NCBI GenBank assembly: GCA_900542035.1
Contig: UQMJ01000001.1
Span: 186,001 to 250,000 of the forward strand
Source: an uncultured Clostridium sp.
Lineage (GTDB): Bacteria; Bacillota; Clostridia; Lachnospirales; Lachnospiraceae
Direction: 5' to 3'
Length of the DNA stretch: 64,000 nucleotides
Part shown: piece by piece, positions 7,665 to 15,340 of the stretch
How positions within the stretch are numbered: position 1 is the stretch's first letter
How the letters are laid out: every line of letters begins with the position of its first letter
Notes under the pieces: model-generated
What the model was told of the DNA's origin: nothing
Database searches by the model: none
What the model saw: the letters and a program-made list of their open reading frames with translations, nothing else
Position numbers and translations under genes: made by a program

Positions 7665-8990
7665 ATGACAAATGATATGAGCAGGGGAAATCCGGCCAGA
7701 CTGATTATTTCCTTTATGCTTCCGGTGCTGGCCGGCAATATTTTCCAGCAGTTTTACAATGTAGTGGATTCTGTGATTGTAGGCCAGTTTCTGGGCGTCA
7801 ATGCCCTGGCTGCCGTAGGCTCTACGGGAAGCGTAGTATTTTTGGTCTGGGGACTGGTAACCGGCCTTACCAGCGGATTTTCCGTAATCCTGGCCCAGCA
7901 GTTTGGAGCAGGAGACAAAAAAGGACTGTGCCGCTATGAAGGAGCGTCGGTGTGGCTGTGCGGGGTAATAGGCATCCTCATGACGGTAATTTTAATGCTG
8001 GGATTAAATCCGATTTTAAGACTGATGAATACGCCGGATGAGATTTTTGGGGAAACCAGAGCCTATCTGGGCGTGCTGTTTGCAGGAATCCTGATTACCT
8101 TTGCCTACAATATGTTAGCAGGTATGTTAAGGGCCTTGGGAGACAGCAAAACCCCGCTGCTGTTTCTGGTCATTGCCTCTATTTTAAATATTGTTCTGGA
8201 CATTGTGTTTATTTTATACTGCAATACCGGAGTGGCGGGAGCTGCGTATGCAACGCTGATTGCCCAGGCAGTCTCCGCTCTTTTGTGTGTACGCCACATT
8301 GCGAAAAAGTATGAGATTTTAAAGATTTCCAGACAGGATATCCACTGCAGCGTATCCAGCGCAAAGAAACTTTTAAACGTAGGAATTCCAATGGGGCTTC
8401 AGTTTTCCATTACTGCCATTGGAACCATGATTGTACAGGCTGCGTTAAATGGATTGGGACCAGTGTATATTGCCGGATTTTCTGCAGCAGGAAAGATTGG
8501 AAATATTGCGACCCAGCCCTTCCCGTCTCTGGGGGTTGCCATGGCCACTTATACAGGCCAGAATATGGGAGCGAGAAGATTTGACAGGGTAAAGAAAGGG
8601 GTATCAGCAGGATTTGCCATCTGCATGGTATGCAGCGTCATAACCGGAGCAGCAGTCTACCTGTTCGGCCCTTATATGATGAAGATATTTGCTTCAGGAG
8701 AAAGCGGACAGATGATTGAATACGGCGTAGAGTATTTAAAGATTTCCGCCTGGTTCTATCCGCCGTTAAGTCTGATCTTTTTGTACCGGAATACCTTACA
8801 GGGGCTGGGAGACGGCCTGGTACCAATGCTTGGCGGCGTATTTGAACTGGCCGCCCGCTTTGGCGCTATTCTGGTTCTGGCAGAGCCGTTTGGCTATACC
8901 GGAATCTGCTTTTCCGATCCGGCTGCCTGGGTCATGGCTCTCATTCCCCTGGTTCCGGTGTATTACTGGAGAATGAAGAAAATTATTTAG
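7665..8990 (+). CDS. MATE family efflux transporter
   Basis: Polytopic inner-membrane antiporter of the multidrug and toxic compound extrusion family, expected to use Na+ or H+ to expel organic cations or metabolites. The protein (441 residues) has about 12 hydrophobic segments in two homologous halves, starting with the typical NPARLIISFMLPVLAGNIFQQFYNVVD. AGGTGGAGGG at 7648-7657 selects ATG 7665. The substrate cannot be told from sequence. Its last four bases overlap the end of convergent coaX. Confidence 0.9.
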   Translation: MTNDMSRGNPARLIISFMLPVLAGNIFQQFYNVVDSVIVGQFLGVNALAAVGSTGSVVFLVWGLVTGLTSGFSVILAQQFGAGDKKGLCRYEGASVWLCGVIGILMTVILMLGLNPILRLMNTPDEIFGETRAYLGVLFAGILITFAYNMLAGMLRALGDSKTPLLFLVIASILNIVLDIVFILYCNTGVAGAAYATLIAQAVSALLCVRHIAKKYEILKISRQDIHCSVSSAKKLLNVGIPMGLQFSITAIGTMIVQAALNGLGPVYIAGFSAAGKIGNIATQPFPSLGVAMATYTGQNMGARRFDRVKKGVSAGFAICMVCSVITGAAVYLFGPYMMKIFASGESGQMIEYGVEYLKISAWFYPPLSLIFLYRNTLQGLGDGLVPMLGGVFELAARFGAILVLAEPFGYTGICFSDPAAWVMALIPLVPVYYWRMKKII

Positions 8991-9757
8991 TCCGTCGTGT
9001 TTTTCCGGTACAGAGCCAGAAGGCCTTTGAGAAGCAGGGCCTGGTCGTAGTGAATGTTATGACGGCACAGAGGGGTAACGAAGCGGGAGAGGCCGCCGGT
9101 GGCAACTACAGAAGCGGTTTCTCCCAGCTCTTCTTCCATCCGATCGATGATGCCGTCCATCTGGGCGGCATTTCCATATAAAATACCGCTGCGCATACAA
9201 TCGATGGTGTTTTTGCCAATGACTTTTCCAGGAATTTCCAGGCTGATAAAGGGAAGCTGGGCGGCATTGCTGCTTAAAGAATCCAGGGAAACTTTCAGGC
9301 CAGGGAGGATCACTCCTCCAATGTAATTGCCGTTTTTGTCGATGACGGACATGGTAGTAGCGGTGCCCATGTCAATGACAATAATGGGGCAGGGATATTC
9401 TTTCAGCGCGGCAACCGCGTCTACAATCTGATCGCTTCCCACAGTCTTGGGATTATCCATAATAATATTCAGTCCGGTTTTCATGCCGGAACCTACCATC
9501 AGGGGACGTTTTCCTAAAATTTTCTTTAAGGCAGACTGGATGGGGGCGTTTAAAGGCGGCACAACGGAAGAGACGATGCTTCCTTCAATCTGGCTTTTGT
9601 CAATGTCATGAAGATCTAAAATATCTTTGATTAAAAGCGCGTATTCGGTACTGGTACGGGAGTGGATAGTGGTAATCCGCTCTTCAAAGTAGGTCTGTTT
9701 TTCATCAATACCGCCGATGACGATATTGGTATTGCCCATGTCGATTGTTAAAATCAT
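8987..9757 (-). CDS. coaX: Type III pantothenate kinase
   Basis: Phosphorylates pantothenate, the first step of coenzyme A synthesis; type III enzymes are typically insensitive to CoA feedback and need a monovalent cation. ASKHA-fold motifs are the N-terminal phosphate loop IDMGNTN, SSVVPPL, GSDQIVDAVAA and VIDMGTATT. AAGGAG seven bases before ATG 9757 sets the start; 256 residues fits the family. It is divergent from coaBC, the next two steps of the pathway, with about 100 bp between, so the two likely share a control region. Confidence 0.95.
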   Translation of the reverse strand: MILTIDMGNTNIVIGGIDEKQTYFEERITTIHSRTSTEYALLIKDILDLHDIDKSQIEGSIVSSVVPPLNAPIQSALKKILGKRPLMVGSGMKTGLNIIMDNPKTVGSDQIVDAVAALKEYPCPIIVIDMGTATTMSVIDKNGNYIGGVILPGLKVSLDSLSSNAAQLPFISLEIPGKVIGKNTIDCMRSGILYGNAAQMDGIIDRMEEELGETASVVATGGLSRFVTPLCRHNIHYDQALLLKGLLALYRKNTTD

Positions 9758-9856
9758 ATGGAAACTCCTTTCCATCATATTGGAATTATGTTATGATGGA
9801 AGCAATTGTAGCATAGGAAAAGTCGGCTGTAAAGCGGACTGAAGGAGGAAATTGCC

Positions 9857-11053
9857 ATGAATTTAGAGGGAAAAACGGTGCTTTTAGGAGTGACCGGAAG
9901 CATTGCCGCATATAAAATTGCAGGTCTGGCCAGTATGTTGGGAAAAGCAAAGGCAAGCGTCCATGTCCTCATGACAGAGAACGCCACAAATTTTATTAAT
10001 CCCATTACCTTTGAGACTCTGACCGGCCACAAATGTCTGGTGGATACCTTTGACCGGAATTTTGAGTTCAGCGTGGAACACGTATCGTTAGCGAAAGCAG
10101 CCGATGTGTGCCTCATTGCGCCGGCTTCTGCCAATGTGATTGCAAAGCTGGCCCACGGTATTGCAGACGATATGCTGACAACCACCGTCCTTGCCTGCAG
10201 ATGCCCGAAAATCATTGCTCCGGCCATGAATACCAATATGTACGAAAATCCCATTACCCAGGACAATTTAAAGGTTTGCGAGCAGTACGGCATGGAAGTC
10301 TTAAAGCCTCAGGTAGGCCGCCTTGCCTGCGGGGATACAGGAGCCGGAAAGATGCCGGAACCAGAGGAGCTGTTTGACTATCTGGTAAAAGCAGTCGGCT
10401 ATCCCAAAGACCTGGCCGGAAAGAAGATTTTAGTTACCGCAGGACCGACGCAGGAATCCGTGGATCCAGTGCGTTATCTGACCAATCACTCTACGGGGAA
10501 AATGGGATATGCCATTGCAAGGACAGCGGCTTACCGTGGGGCACAAGTAACCCTGGTAACCGGCCCGACATCCTTAAAACGCCCAAGATTTGCAGAAGTT
10601 GTGGAGATTACCACAGCCAGGGAAATGTTTGAGGAAGTAACCAGACGGGCAAAAGATCAGGACTGGATTATCAAGGCGGCGGCAGTAGCGGATTACCGTC
10701 CCGCCGCAGTCAGCACAGAAAAGGTCAAGAAAAAAGACGGCAGCCTGACCCTGGATCTGGAGCGGACAGATGATATTTTAGGGTATCTGGGAAGCCACAA
10801 GAAAGACGGGCAGGTGCTGTGCGGATTTTCTATGGAAACAGAGCATATGCTGGAGCATTCCAGAGAAAAATTAAAGAAAAAGAACCTGGATCTGATTGTA
10901 GCCAACAACTTAAAAGTAGACGGAGCGGGATTTGGCACAGACACCAATGTGGTAACCATTCTGACAAAAGACCAGGAGCTGGAATTGGAAAAGATGAGCA
11001 AAGAAGAGGTGGCAGACCGGCTTCTGACAGAGATTTCCAAAATAACCGTTTAG
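9857..11053 (+). CDS. coaBC: Bifunctional phosphopantothenoylcysteine decarboxylase / phosphopantothenate-cysteine ligase
   Basis: Carries out two successive steps of coenzyme A synthesis. The N-terminal flavin-dependent decarboxylase (about 1-180) has His75 (EHVSLA), Asn125 (APAMNTNMY) and Cys158 (GRLACGDTGAGKM), which align with the catalytic residues of the E. coli protein. The C-terminal ligase (about 186-398) begins with KILVTAGPTQESVDPVRYLTNHSTGKMG and contains KAAAVADYRP. Length 398 is standard. ATG 9857 follows GAAGGAGG. The stop codon sits in the outer stem of a structured repeat element. Confidence 0.96.
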   Translation: MNLEGKTVLLGVTGSIAAYKIAGLASMLGKAKASVHVLMTENATNFINPITFETLTGHKCLVDTFDRNFEFSVEHVSLAKAADVCLIAPASANVIAKLAHGIADDMLTTTVLACRCPKIIAPAMNTNMYENPITQDNLKVCEQYGMEVLKPQVGRLACGDTGAGKMPEPEELFDYLVKAVGYPKDLAGKKILVTAGPTQESVDPVRYLTNHSTGKMGYAIARTAAYRGAQVTLVTGPTSLKRPRFAEVVEITTAREMFEEVTRRAKDQDWIIKAAAVADYRPAAVSTEKVKKKDGSLTLDLERTDDILGYLGSHKKDGQVLCGFSMETEHMLEHSREKLKKKNLDLIVANNLKVDGAGFGTDTNVVTILTKDQELELEKMSKEEVADRLLTEISKITV

Positions 11054-11190
11054 CCATGCGAAGATTTAGACAGGAAAAGGTGTTGAAAACTTGTTTTCAT
11101 AAGAGTTTTCCTGTCTAAATCTTCATAGGGCGGACGCCCAGCGCTTCTTGTCCGCTATAAGCGGGCAAGAAGACACATGGCTGAACGGTT
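11044..11190 (+). repeat. 147-bp foldback element with four-way-junction shape
   Basis: Four nested or adjacent hairpins are visible: an outer 15-bp stem (11044-11058 with 11176-11190, one T-G pair), arm 1 of 19 perfect bp (11060-11078 with 11106-11124), arm 2 of 4 bp (11128-11131 with 11136-11139) and arm 3 of 12 bp (11144-11155 with 11161-11172, one T-G pair). The left part recurs at 14885-14939. It could be a small MITE-like mobile repeat or a structured RNA of the coaBC 3' end; no known family was recognised. Confidence 0.8.
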
Positions 11191-11216
11191 TCTTTCCAGG
11201 AATTTTTTATAGAGTA

Positions 11217-11245
11217 TTGACTTTATAAACCAACAATATTACAAT
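11217..11245 (+). promoter_or_regulatory. Sigma-A promoter of prfC
   Basis: TTGACT (11217-11222), 17-bp spacer, TACAAT (11240-11245). The predicted transcript has a leader of roughly 105 nt before the prfC start. Confidence 0.8.
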
Positions 11246-11270
11246 AAAGCGGTATTATAGAAAGTTTGCG

Positions 11271-11306
11271 GGACGTCCGAGTGTTTGCTTTGGACGTCCA
11301 TCTTTT
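11271..11306 (+). promoter_or_regulatory. Paired GGACGTCC palindromes in the prfC leader
   Basis: The 8-base palindrome GGACGTCC occurs at 11271-11278 and 11292-11299, 21 bp apart. In RNA the two copies can pair into an 8-bp hairpin with a 13-nt loop followed by ATCTTTT; in DNA they could be two operator sites. Which applies is undecided. Confidence 0.45.
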
Positions 11307-11357
11307 AGATAGCGTCTGTGTACATGGACGATGATAAGAATTTTGGAGGAAAGACCC

Positions 11358-12950
11358 TTGGCGAATATTGCGGAAGAAATTAAAAAACGAAGAACCTTTG
11401 CCATTATCTCCCATCCGGATGCCGGTAAAACCACATTGACGGAAAAGTTCCTGCTTTACGGCGGAGCTATTAATCTGGCCGGTACGGTTAAGGGAAGAAA
11501 GGCGGCGAAATACGCAGTCTCTGACTGGATGGAAATTGAGAAAGAAAGAGGTATTTCTGTTACCTCATCGGTTATGCAGTTTAACTACGACGGATTCTGC
11601 ATTAATATTCTGGATACGCCTGGACACCAGGACTTCTCAGAGGACACTTACCGTACCCTGATGGCAGCAGACTCTGCTGTCATGGTCATTGACGGTTCCA
11701 AAGGTGTGGAGGCCCAGACCATTAAGCTGTTTAAGGTATGCGTCATGCGCCATATCCCCATCTTTACCTTTATCAACAAGATGGACAGAGAGGCCAGAGA
11801 TCCCTTTGAGCTGATGGATGAGATCGAGGAAGTATTAGGCATCCGTACCTGTCCGATTAACTGGCCCATTGGCTGCGGCAAGAATTTTAAAGGCGTTTAT
11901 GATCGGAATACCAAGAAAATCACTACGTTTACAGCAGCAATGGGCGGTCAGAAGGAAGTGGCGTCAAAGGAGTTCGGCTTAGAAGAAACGGACGTGGACG
12001 CCCTGATTGGCCCAGACTATCATCAGCAGCTGTTAGACGAGATTGAGCTGTTAGATGGAGCCAGCGATGAGTTTGATATGGAGCGGGTGCGGGCAGGACA
12101 GCTATCGCCGGTATTTTTCGGTTCTGCGCTGACCAACTTTGGCGTAGAGACGTTTTTACAGCACTTTTTATCCATGACTACCTCTCCTCTGCCAAGAAAA
12201 GCCATCACAAAGGAAATCAATCCTTTTGAGGAAGAGTTCTCTGCATTTGTATTTAAAATCCAGGCCAACATGAATAAGGCCCACAGAGACCGGATTGCGT
12301 TTATGCGAATCGTTTCCGGAAAATTCGAGGCAGGCATGGAAGTAAACCATGTCCAGGGAGGCAAGAAAATCCGTTTAAGCCAGCCCCAGCAGATGATGGC
12401 CCAGGACCGGAAGATCGTGGAAGAAGCGTATGCGGGAGATATTATCGGCGTCTTTGATCCAGGCATTTTCTCCATAGGAGATACCCTTTGCCTGTCCAAT
12501 GAAAAGTTTGAGTTTGAAGGCATTCCGACTTTTGCTCCGGAGCATTTTGCAAGGGTGCGCCAGATTGACACCATGAAGAGAAAGCAGTTCTTAAAGGGCG
12601 TCAACCAGATTGCGCAGGAAGGCGCTATCCAGATTTTCCAGGAATTTAACATGGGTATGGAGGAAATCATTGTAGGAGTAGTAGGCGTTCTCCAGTTTGA
12701 AGTATTGACTTACCGCCTGCAGAATGAGTACAATGTAGAAGTACGGTTAGACCGTCTGCCTTATGAATATATCCGCTGGGTTGAGAATAAAGAAGAAGTG
12801 GATGTAGAGCGGATCCAGGGAACTTCTGATATGAAGAAGATTCGGGACTTAAAGGGCAATCCGCTGCTGTTGTTTGTCAACAGCTGGAGCGTAGGCATGG
12901 TAGAGGAACGGAATCCAGGCCTGGTGCTCAGTGAATTTGGAAGAAATTAA
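11358..12950 (+). CDS. prfC: Peptide chain release factor 3
   Basis: Translation GTPase that recycles class I release factors from the ribosome after termination. G1 SHPDAGKTTLTEK, G3 DTPGHQDFS and G4 NKMD are present, followed by EF-G-like domain II and the RF3 C-terminal domain. The start is TTG 11358, after TTGGAGGAAAG at 11343-11353; this gives 530 residues, against 529 in E. coli RF3. An upstream ATG at 11331 would include the ribosome site in the coding part. The leader carries a promoter and paired palindromes. Confidence 0.95.
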   Translation: MANIAEEIKKRRTFAIISHPDAGKTTLTEKFLLYGGAINLAGTVKGRKAAKYAVSDWMEIEKERGISVTSSVMQFNYDGFCINILDTPGHQDFSEDTYRTLMAADSAVMVIDGSKGVEAQTIKLFKVCVMRHIPIFTFINKMDREARDPFELMDEIEEVLGIRTCPINWPIGCGKNFKGVYDRNTKKITTFTAAMGGQKEVASKEFGLEETDVDALIGPDYHQQLLDEIELLDGASDEFDMERVRAGQLSPVFFGSALTNFGVETFLQHFLSMTTSPLPRKAITKEINPFEEEFSAFVFKIQANMNKAHRDRIAFMRIVSGKFEAGMEVNHVQGGKKIRLSQPQQMMAQDRKIVEEAYAGDIIGVFDPGIFSIGDTLCLSNEKFEFEGIPTFAPEHFARVRQIDTMKRKQFLKGVNQIAQEGAIQIFQEFNMGMEEIIVGVVGVLQFEVLTYRLQNEYNVEVRLDRLPYEYIRWVENKEEVDVERIQGTSDMKKIRDLKGNPLLLFVNSWSVGMVEERNPGLVLSEFGRN

Positions 12951-12982
12951 CGACTGTGGAAAGTTAAGAAAGGGGAAACATT

Positions 12983-13429
12983 ATGAGCAAAATTGATGTG
13001 GTAAGAGCAGCTATGGTAGAGGCTATGAAGGCCAAGGACAAAGAGCGCAAAGATTCCCTGTCTATGCTGTTAAGCGCGCTGAAAAATGCAGAAATCGACA
13101 AACGGGCGCCTTTAACAGAGGATGAAGAAAACGCCATTGTAAAAAAAGAAATCAAGCAGGTAAAAGAGACCATGGACACCGCTCCGGCTGACCGAGAGGA
13201 CATCCGCGAAGAAGCTGCAAAGAGACTGGCTGTGTACCAGGATTTTGCACCGGCAGATTTAACGCCAGAGCAGATTTCGGAAGTGATTGAGAGCGTCTTA
13301 AAGGAACTGGAAATTGAGACTCCAAGCCCCAAAGATAAGGGCAGGATCATGAAGGTGCTGATGCCGTTAGTAAAGGGCAAAGCAGACGGAAAAGTGGTTG
13401 GAGAGATTCTGGCCGGCATGATGAAATAA
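12983..13429 (+). CDS. GatB/YqeY domain protein
   Basis: A 148-residue helical protein of the YqeY family, which shares a domain with the tail of GatB, the amidotransferase subunit that makes Gln-tRNA. Visible is the family pattern: an N-terminal helix with KAKDKERKDSLSMLLSALKNAEID, a charged middle and the C-terminal KGRIMKVLMPLVKGKADGK / VVGEILAGMM segment. Free-standing YqeY proteins have no proven function; tRNA binding is suspected from the domain. AAAGGGG precedes ATG 12983. It sits 32 bases after prfC and six before the dipeptidase region, probably one transcript. Confidence 0.88.
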   Translation: MSKIDVVRAAMVEAMKAKDKERKDSLSMLLSALKNAEIDKRAPLTEDEENAIVKKEIKQVKETMDTAPADREDIREEAAKRLAVYQDFAPADLTPEQISEVIESVLKELEIETPSPKDKGRIMKVLMPLVKGKADGKVVGEILAGMMK

Positions 13430-13459
13430 CCGCATTTGGAGAAAGGACTGGAACGAGTG

Positions 13460-14884
13460 ATGTATAAGCAGCAGATTAAAGAATATATCGAAGCGCACAA
13501 ACAGGAGATGTTGGAAGACATCGCCACTCTGTGCCGCATTAACAGCGAAAAAATGGCATACAAAGTAGGAATGCCGTTTGGAGAGGGTACGTTTCGGGCT
13601 CTGGGAGCAGCGCTTTCCATGGCAGAAAAGTACGGCTTTGCCACAACCAATTACGACAGCTATGTAGGAACCGTAGATTTCGGCGCTTTAGAGCGCCATC
13701 TGGATATTCTGGCTCACTTAGACGTAGTTCCGGCAGGAGAAGGCTGGACAGTAACCGAACCATTTGAACCCCTTGTAAAAGACGGAAAGATCTACGGCAG
13801 AGGAACGGCAGACGATAAGGGACCGGCAGTGGCAGCTTTGTATGCAATGCGCTGCGTCAAGGATCTGGGTATTCCGTTAAAGAAAAATGTCCGCCTGATC
13901 CTGGGAACCGATGAAGAGTGCGGAAGCGCCGACATCGCTCACTATTACGACGTAGAGCCGGAAGCTCCTATGACCTTCTCCCCAGATGCGTCTTATCCGG
14001 TTGTAAACATTGAAAAGGGCCGTTTCCCAGGCCACTTTACCGCAGAATGGGAAGAATCCCAGGCTCTTCCAAAGCTGGTTTCCCTGGAGGCAGGAATCAA
14101 AGAAAATGTAGTTCCAGGCAAAGCGTTTGCAACCATCGAACTGGGAAATAAGACCTTAGAAGACATCCGTCCGGTAATTGCCCAGGCAGAAAAAGAGTTT
14201 GATATGGAATTTGTGCTGACTGCACAGGATTCCTTAGAAGACGATCCGATCTATACCATTACCGCCATTGGAGCAGGCGCTCATGCATCTACTCCGGAAG
14301 CAGGAAAAAATGCCCTGACGGCCCTTCTGACCTTGGTCAGCCGCCTGCCTCTTGCAGACTGCCCTCAGGCTGAATACGTAAAGAAACTGGTAAAACTATT
14401 CCCTCATGGCGATGTCAATGGCAAAGCCATGGGAATTGATATGAAAGATGATTTGTCCGGAGAGATGACCGTGGCATTTTCCATGTTAAAGATTGACGAA
14501 GGCAGCTTGGACGGAACCTTTGACAGCCGCTGCCCGATTTGCTCTACAGAGGAAAATACCCTGGAAGCAGTGCGGAAGCTGATGGCAGAAAATGGAATGA
14601 CTCTGCTAAATAAGTCCATGACTCCGCCTCACCACGTAGACGGCAATTCCGATTTTGTAAAGACCTTATTAAAGGCATATGAAGAATACACGGGCAGAAA
14701 AGGCGAATGCCTGGCAATCGGCGGAGGCACTTACGTTCACCATTTAAAGAACGGCGTGGCTTTCGGCGCTGCTATGCCGGAGACGGAAAACCGGATGCAT
14801 GGGGCGGATGAGTTTGCAGTGATTGACGAGCTGGTAGCCAGCGCTGAGATTTTTGCCCAGGTAATCATTGATTTATGTGCGTAG
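13460..14884 (+). CDS. M20 family dipeptidase, PepV type
   Basis: Zinc-dependent cytoplasmic dipeptidase that releases amino acids from imported dipeptides. Metal-ligand motifs are LAHLDVVPAGEGW, GRGTADDKGP and GTDEECGSAD, with a lid domain between and the closing GGGTYVHHLKNGVAFG. The product of 474 residues fits PepV. The start may be GTG 13457 or ATG 13460; GAAAGGA at 13441-13447 fits the GTG spacing slightly better, but both give the same protein within one residue. It likely shares the prfC-yqeY transcript. A truncated repeat copy follows the stop codon. Confidence 0.92.
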   Translation: MYKQQIKEYIEAHKQEMLEDIATLCRINSEKMAYKVGMPFGEGTFRALGAALSMAEKYGFATTNYDSYVGTVDFGALERHLDILAHLDVVPAGEGWTVTEPFEPLVKDGKIYGRGTADDKGPAVAALYAMRCVKDLGIPLKKNVRLILGTDEECGSADIAHYYDVEPEAPMTFSPDASYPVVNIEKGRFPGHFTAEWEESQALPKLVSLEAGIKENVVPGKAFATIELGNKTLEDIRPVIAQAEKEFDMEFVLTAQDSLEDDPIYTITAIGAGAHASTPEAGKNALTALLTLVSRLPLADCPQAEYVKKLVKLFPHGDVNGKAMGIDMKDDLSGEMTVAFSMLKIDEGSLDGTFDSRCPICSTEENTLEAVRKLMAENGMTLLNKSMTPPHHVDGNSDFVKTLLKAYEEYTGRKGECLAIGGGTYVHHLKNGVAFGAAMPETENRMHGADEFAVIDELVASAEIFAQVIIDLCA

Positions 14885-14939
14885 TTTAGCCATACGAAGA
14901 TACAGACTGGAAAAATGGTTGAAAGCTTGTTTTCATATG
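14885..14939 (+). repeat. Truncated second copy of the coaBC-prfC repeat element
   Basis: Aligns without gaps to 11049-11103 with 46 of 55 bases identical. It contains the left outer arm and the left half of arm 1 but lacks the complementary right half, so it cannot form the long stem. It ends just before the metNIQ leader promoter. Confidence 0.75.
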
Positions 14940-14952
14940 TCAGAGAAAAGAC

Positions 14953-14981
14953 TTGACAAACTGGTTGGTCTGTACTAAAAT
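14953..14981 (+). promoter_or_regulatory. Sigma-A promoter of the met leader and metNIQ
   Basis: TTGACA (14953-14958), 17-bp spacer, TAAAAT (14976-14981). The predicted transcript starts about 40 nt before the leader peptide and about 350 nt before metN. Confidence 0.85.
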
Positions 14982-15030
14982 CGTTACAACTCAGTCAGAC
15001 AGGCTGGGAAAGCAGCAGGAGGACTTGATT

Positions 15031-15120
15031 ATGCGTCAGTTTTTATTCATGGAGATGAATATGGACATGATGAACGGTATGTGGGATATGTGCCGAATGT
15101 TCGTGTGCCAAAAAAACTGA
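15031..15120 (+). CDS. Methionine-rich leader peptide upstream of metNIQ
   Basis: A 29-residue ORF in which nine residues are Met (positions 1, 7, 9, 11, 13, 14, 17, 20, 23). It has an ideal ribosome site, AGGAGGA at 15017-15023, seven bases before ATG. It lies between a good promoter and a terminator hairpin ahead of a methionine importer. This is the layout of a ribosome-mediated attenuator: stalling at Met codons when Met-tRNA is scarce would let transcription continue. The peptide shows no signal or membrane segment. A functional Met-rich small protein is the alternative. The regulatory role is inference. Confidence 0.65.
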   Translation: MRQFLFMEMNMDMMNGMWDMCRMFVCQKN

Positions 15121-15154
15121 TAAAAGTCCAAATGTATAGATGATGTGATGAACC

Positions 15155-15181
15155 CTGAGGTTGTTGAAAAAATAACTTCAG
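15155..15181 (+). promoter_or_regulatory. Leader hairpin between Met-rich ORF and terminator
   Basis: An 11-bp stem (15155-15165 with 15171-15181, two G-T pairs) with a 5-nt loop. It starts 34 bases after the leader stop codon and could be the pause or switch hairpin of an attenuator. Confidence 0.45.
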
Positions 15182-15201
15182 AACAGATAGGAAGAAATGA
15201 G

Positions 15202-15243
15202 AAAAGGGGTCGCGGGTCTGTGCAAGGGCTTGCGGCCCTTTTT
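15202..15243 (+). terminator. Attenuator-like terminator ahead of metN
   Basis: A 12-bp stem (15202-15213 with 15232-15243) whose A-run pairs with the T-run. An alternative compact hairpin AAGGGC/GCCCTT (15224-15240) ends in the same five T. It lies 98 bases before metN inside the predicted leader transcript. Confidence 0.7.
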
Positions 15244-15340
15244 ACGTTGCCAGGTATGAACAGCGCCGGCAACCGGTTTTCTCAGCTTCACAGAACTGCG
15301 TCCTATGAATGGACGGATGGAAAAAGAAAGGAAGTATGAA

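Noticed and set aside
12023..12670. 215-codon minus-strand frame inside prfC
   Set aside because: Antisense shadow of a highly conserved gene; composition follows the codon pattern of prfC.
15145..15339. 64-codon plus-strand frame between the met leader and metN
   Set aside because: It runs through the terminator hairpin, has no proper ribosome site and overlaps the metN ribosome site; not coding.
14980..15340. SAM-I riboswitch or T-box in the metNIQ leader
   Set aside because: I looked for the T-box GGGTGG-type antiterminator sequence and the conserved SAM-I core and found neither; a covariance search would be decisive.
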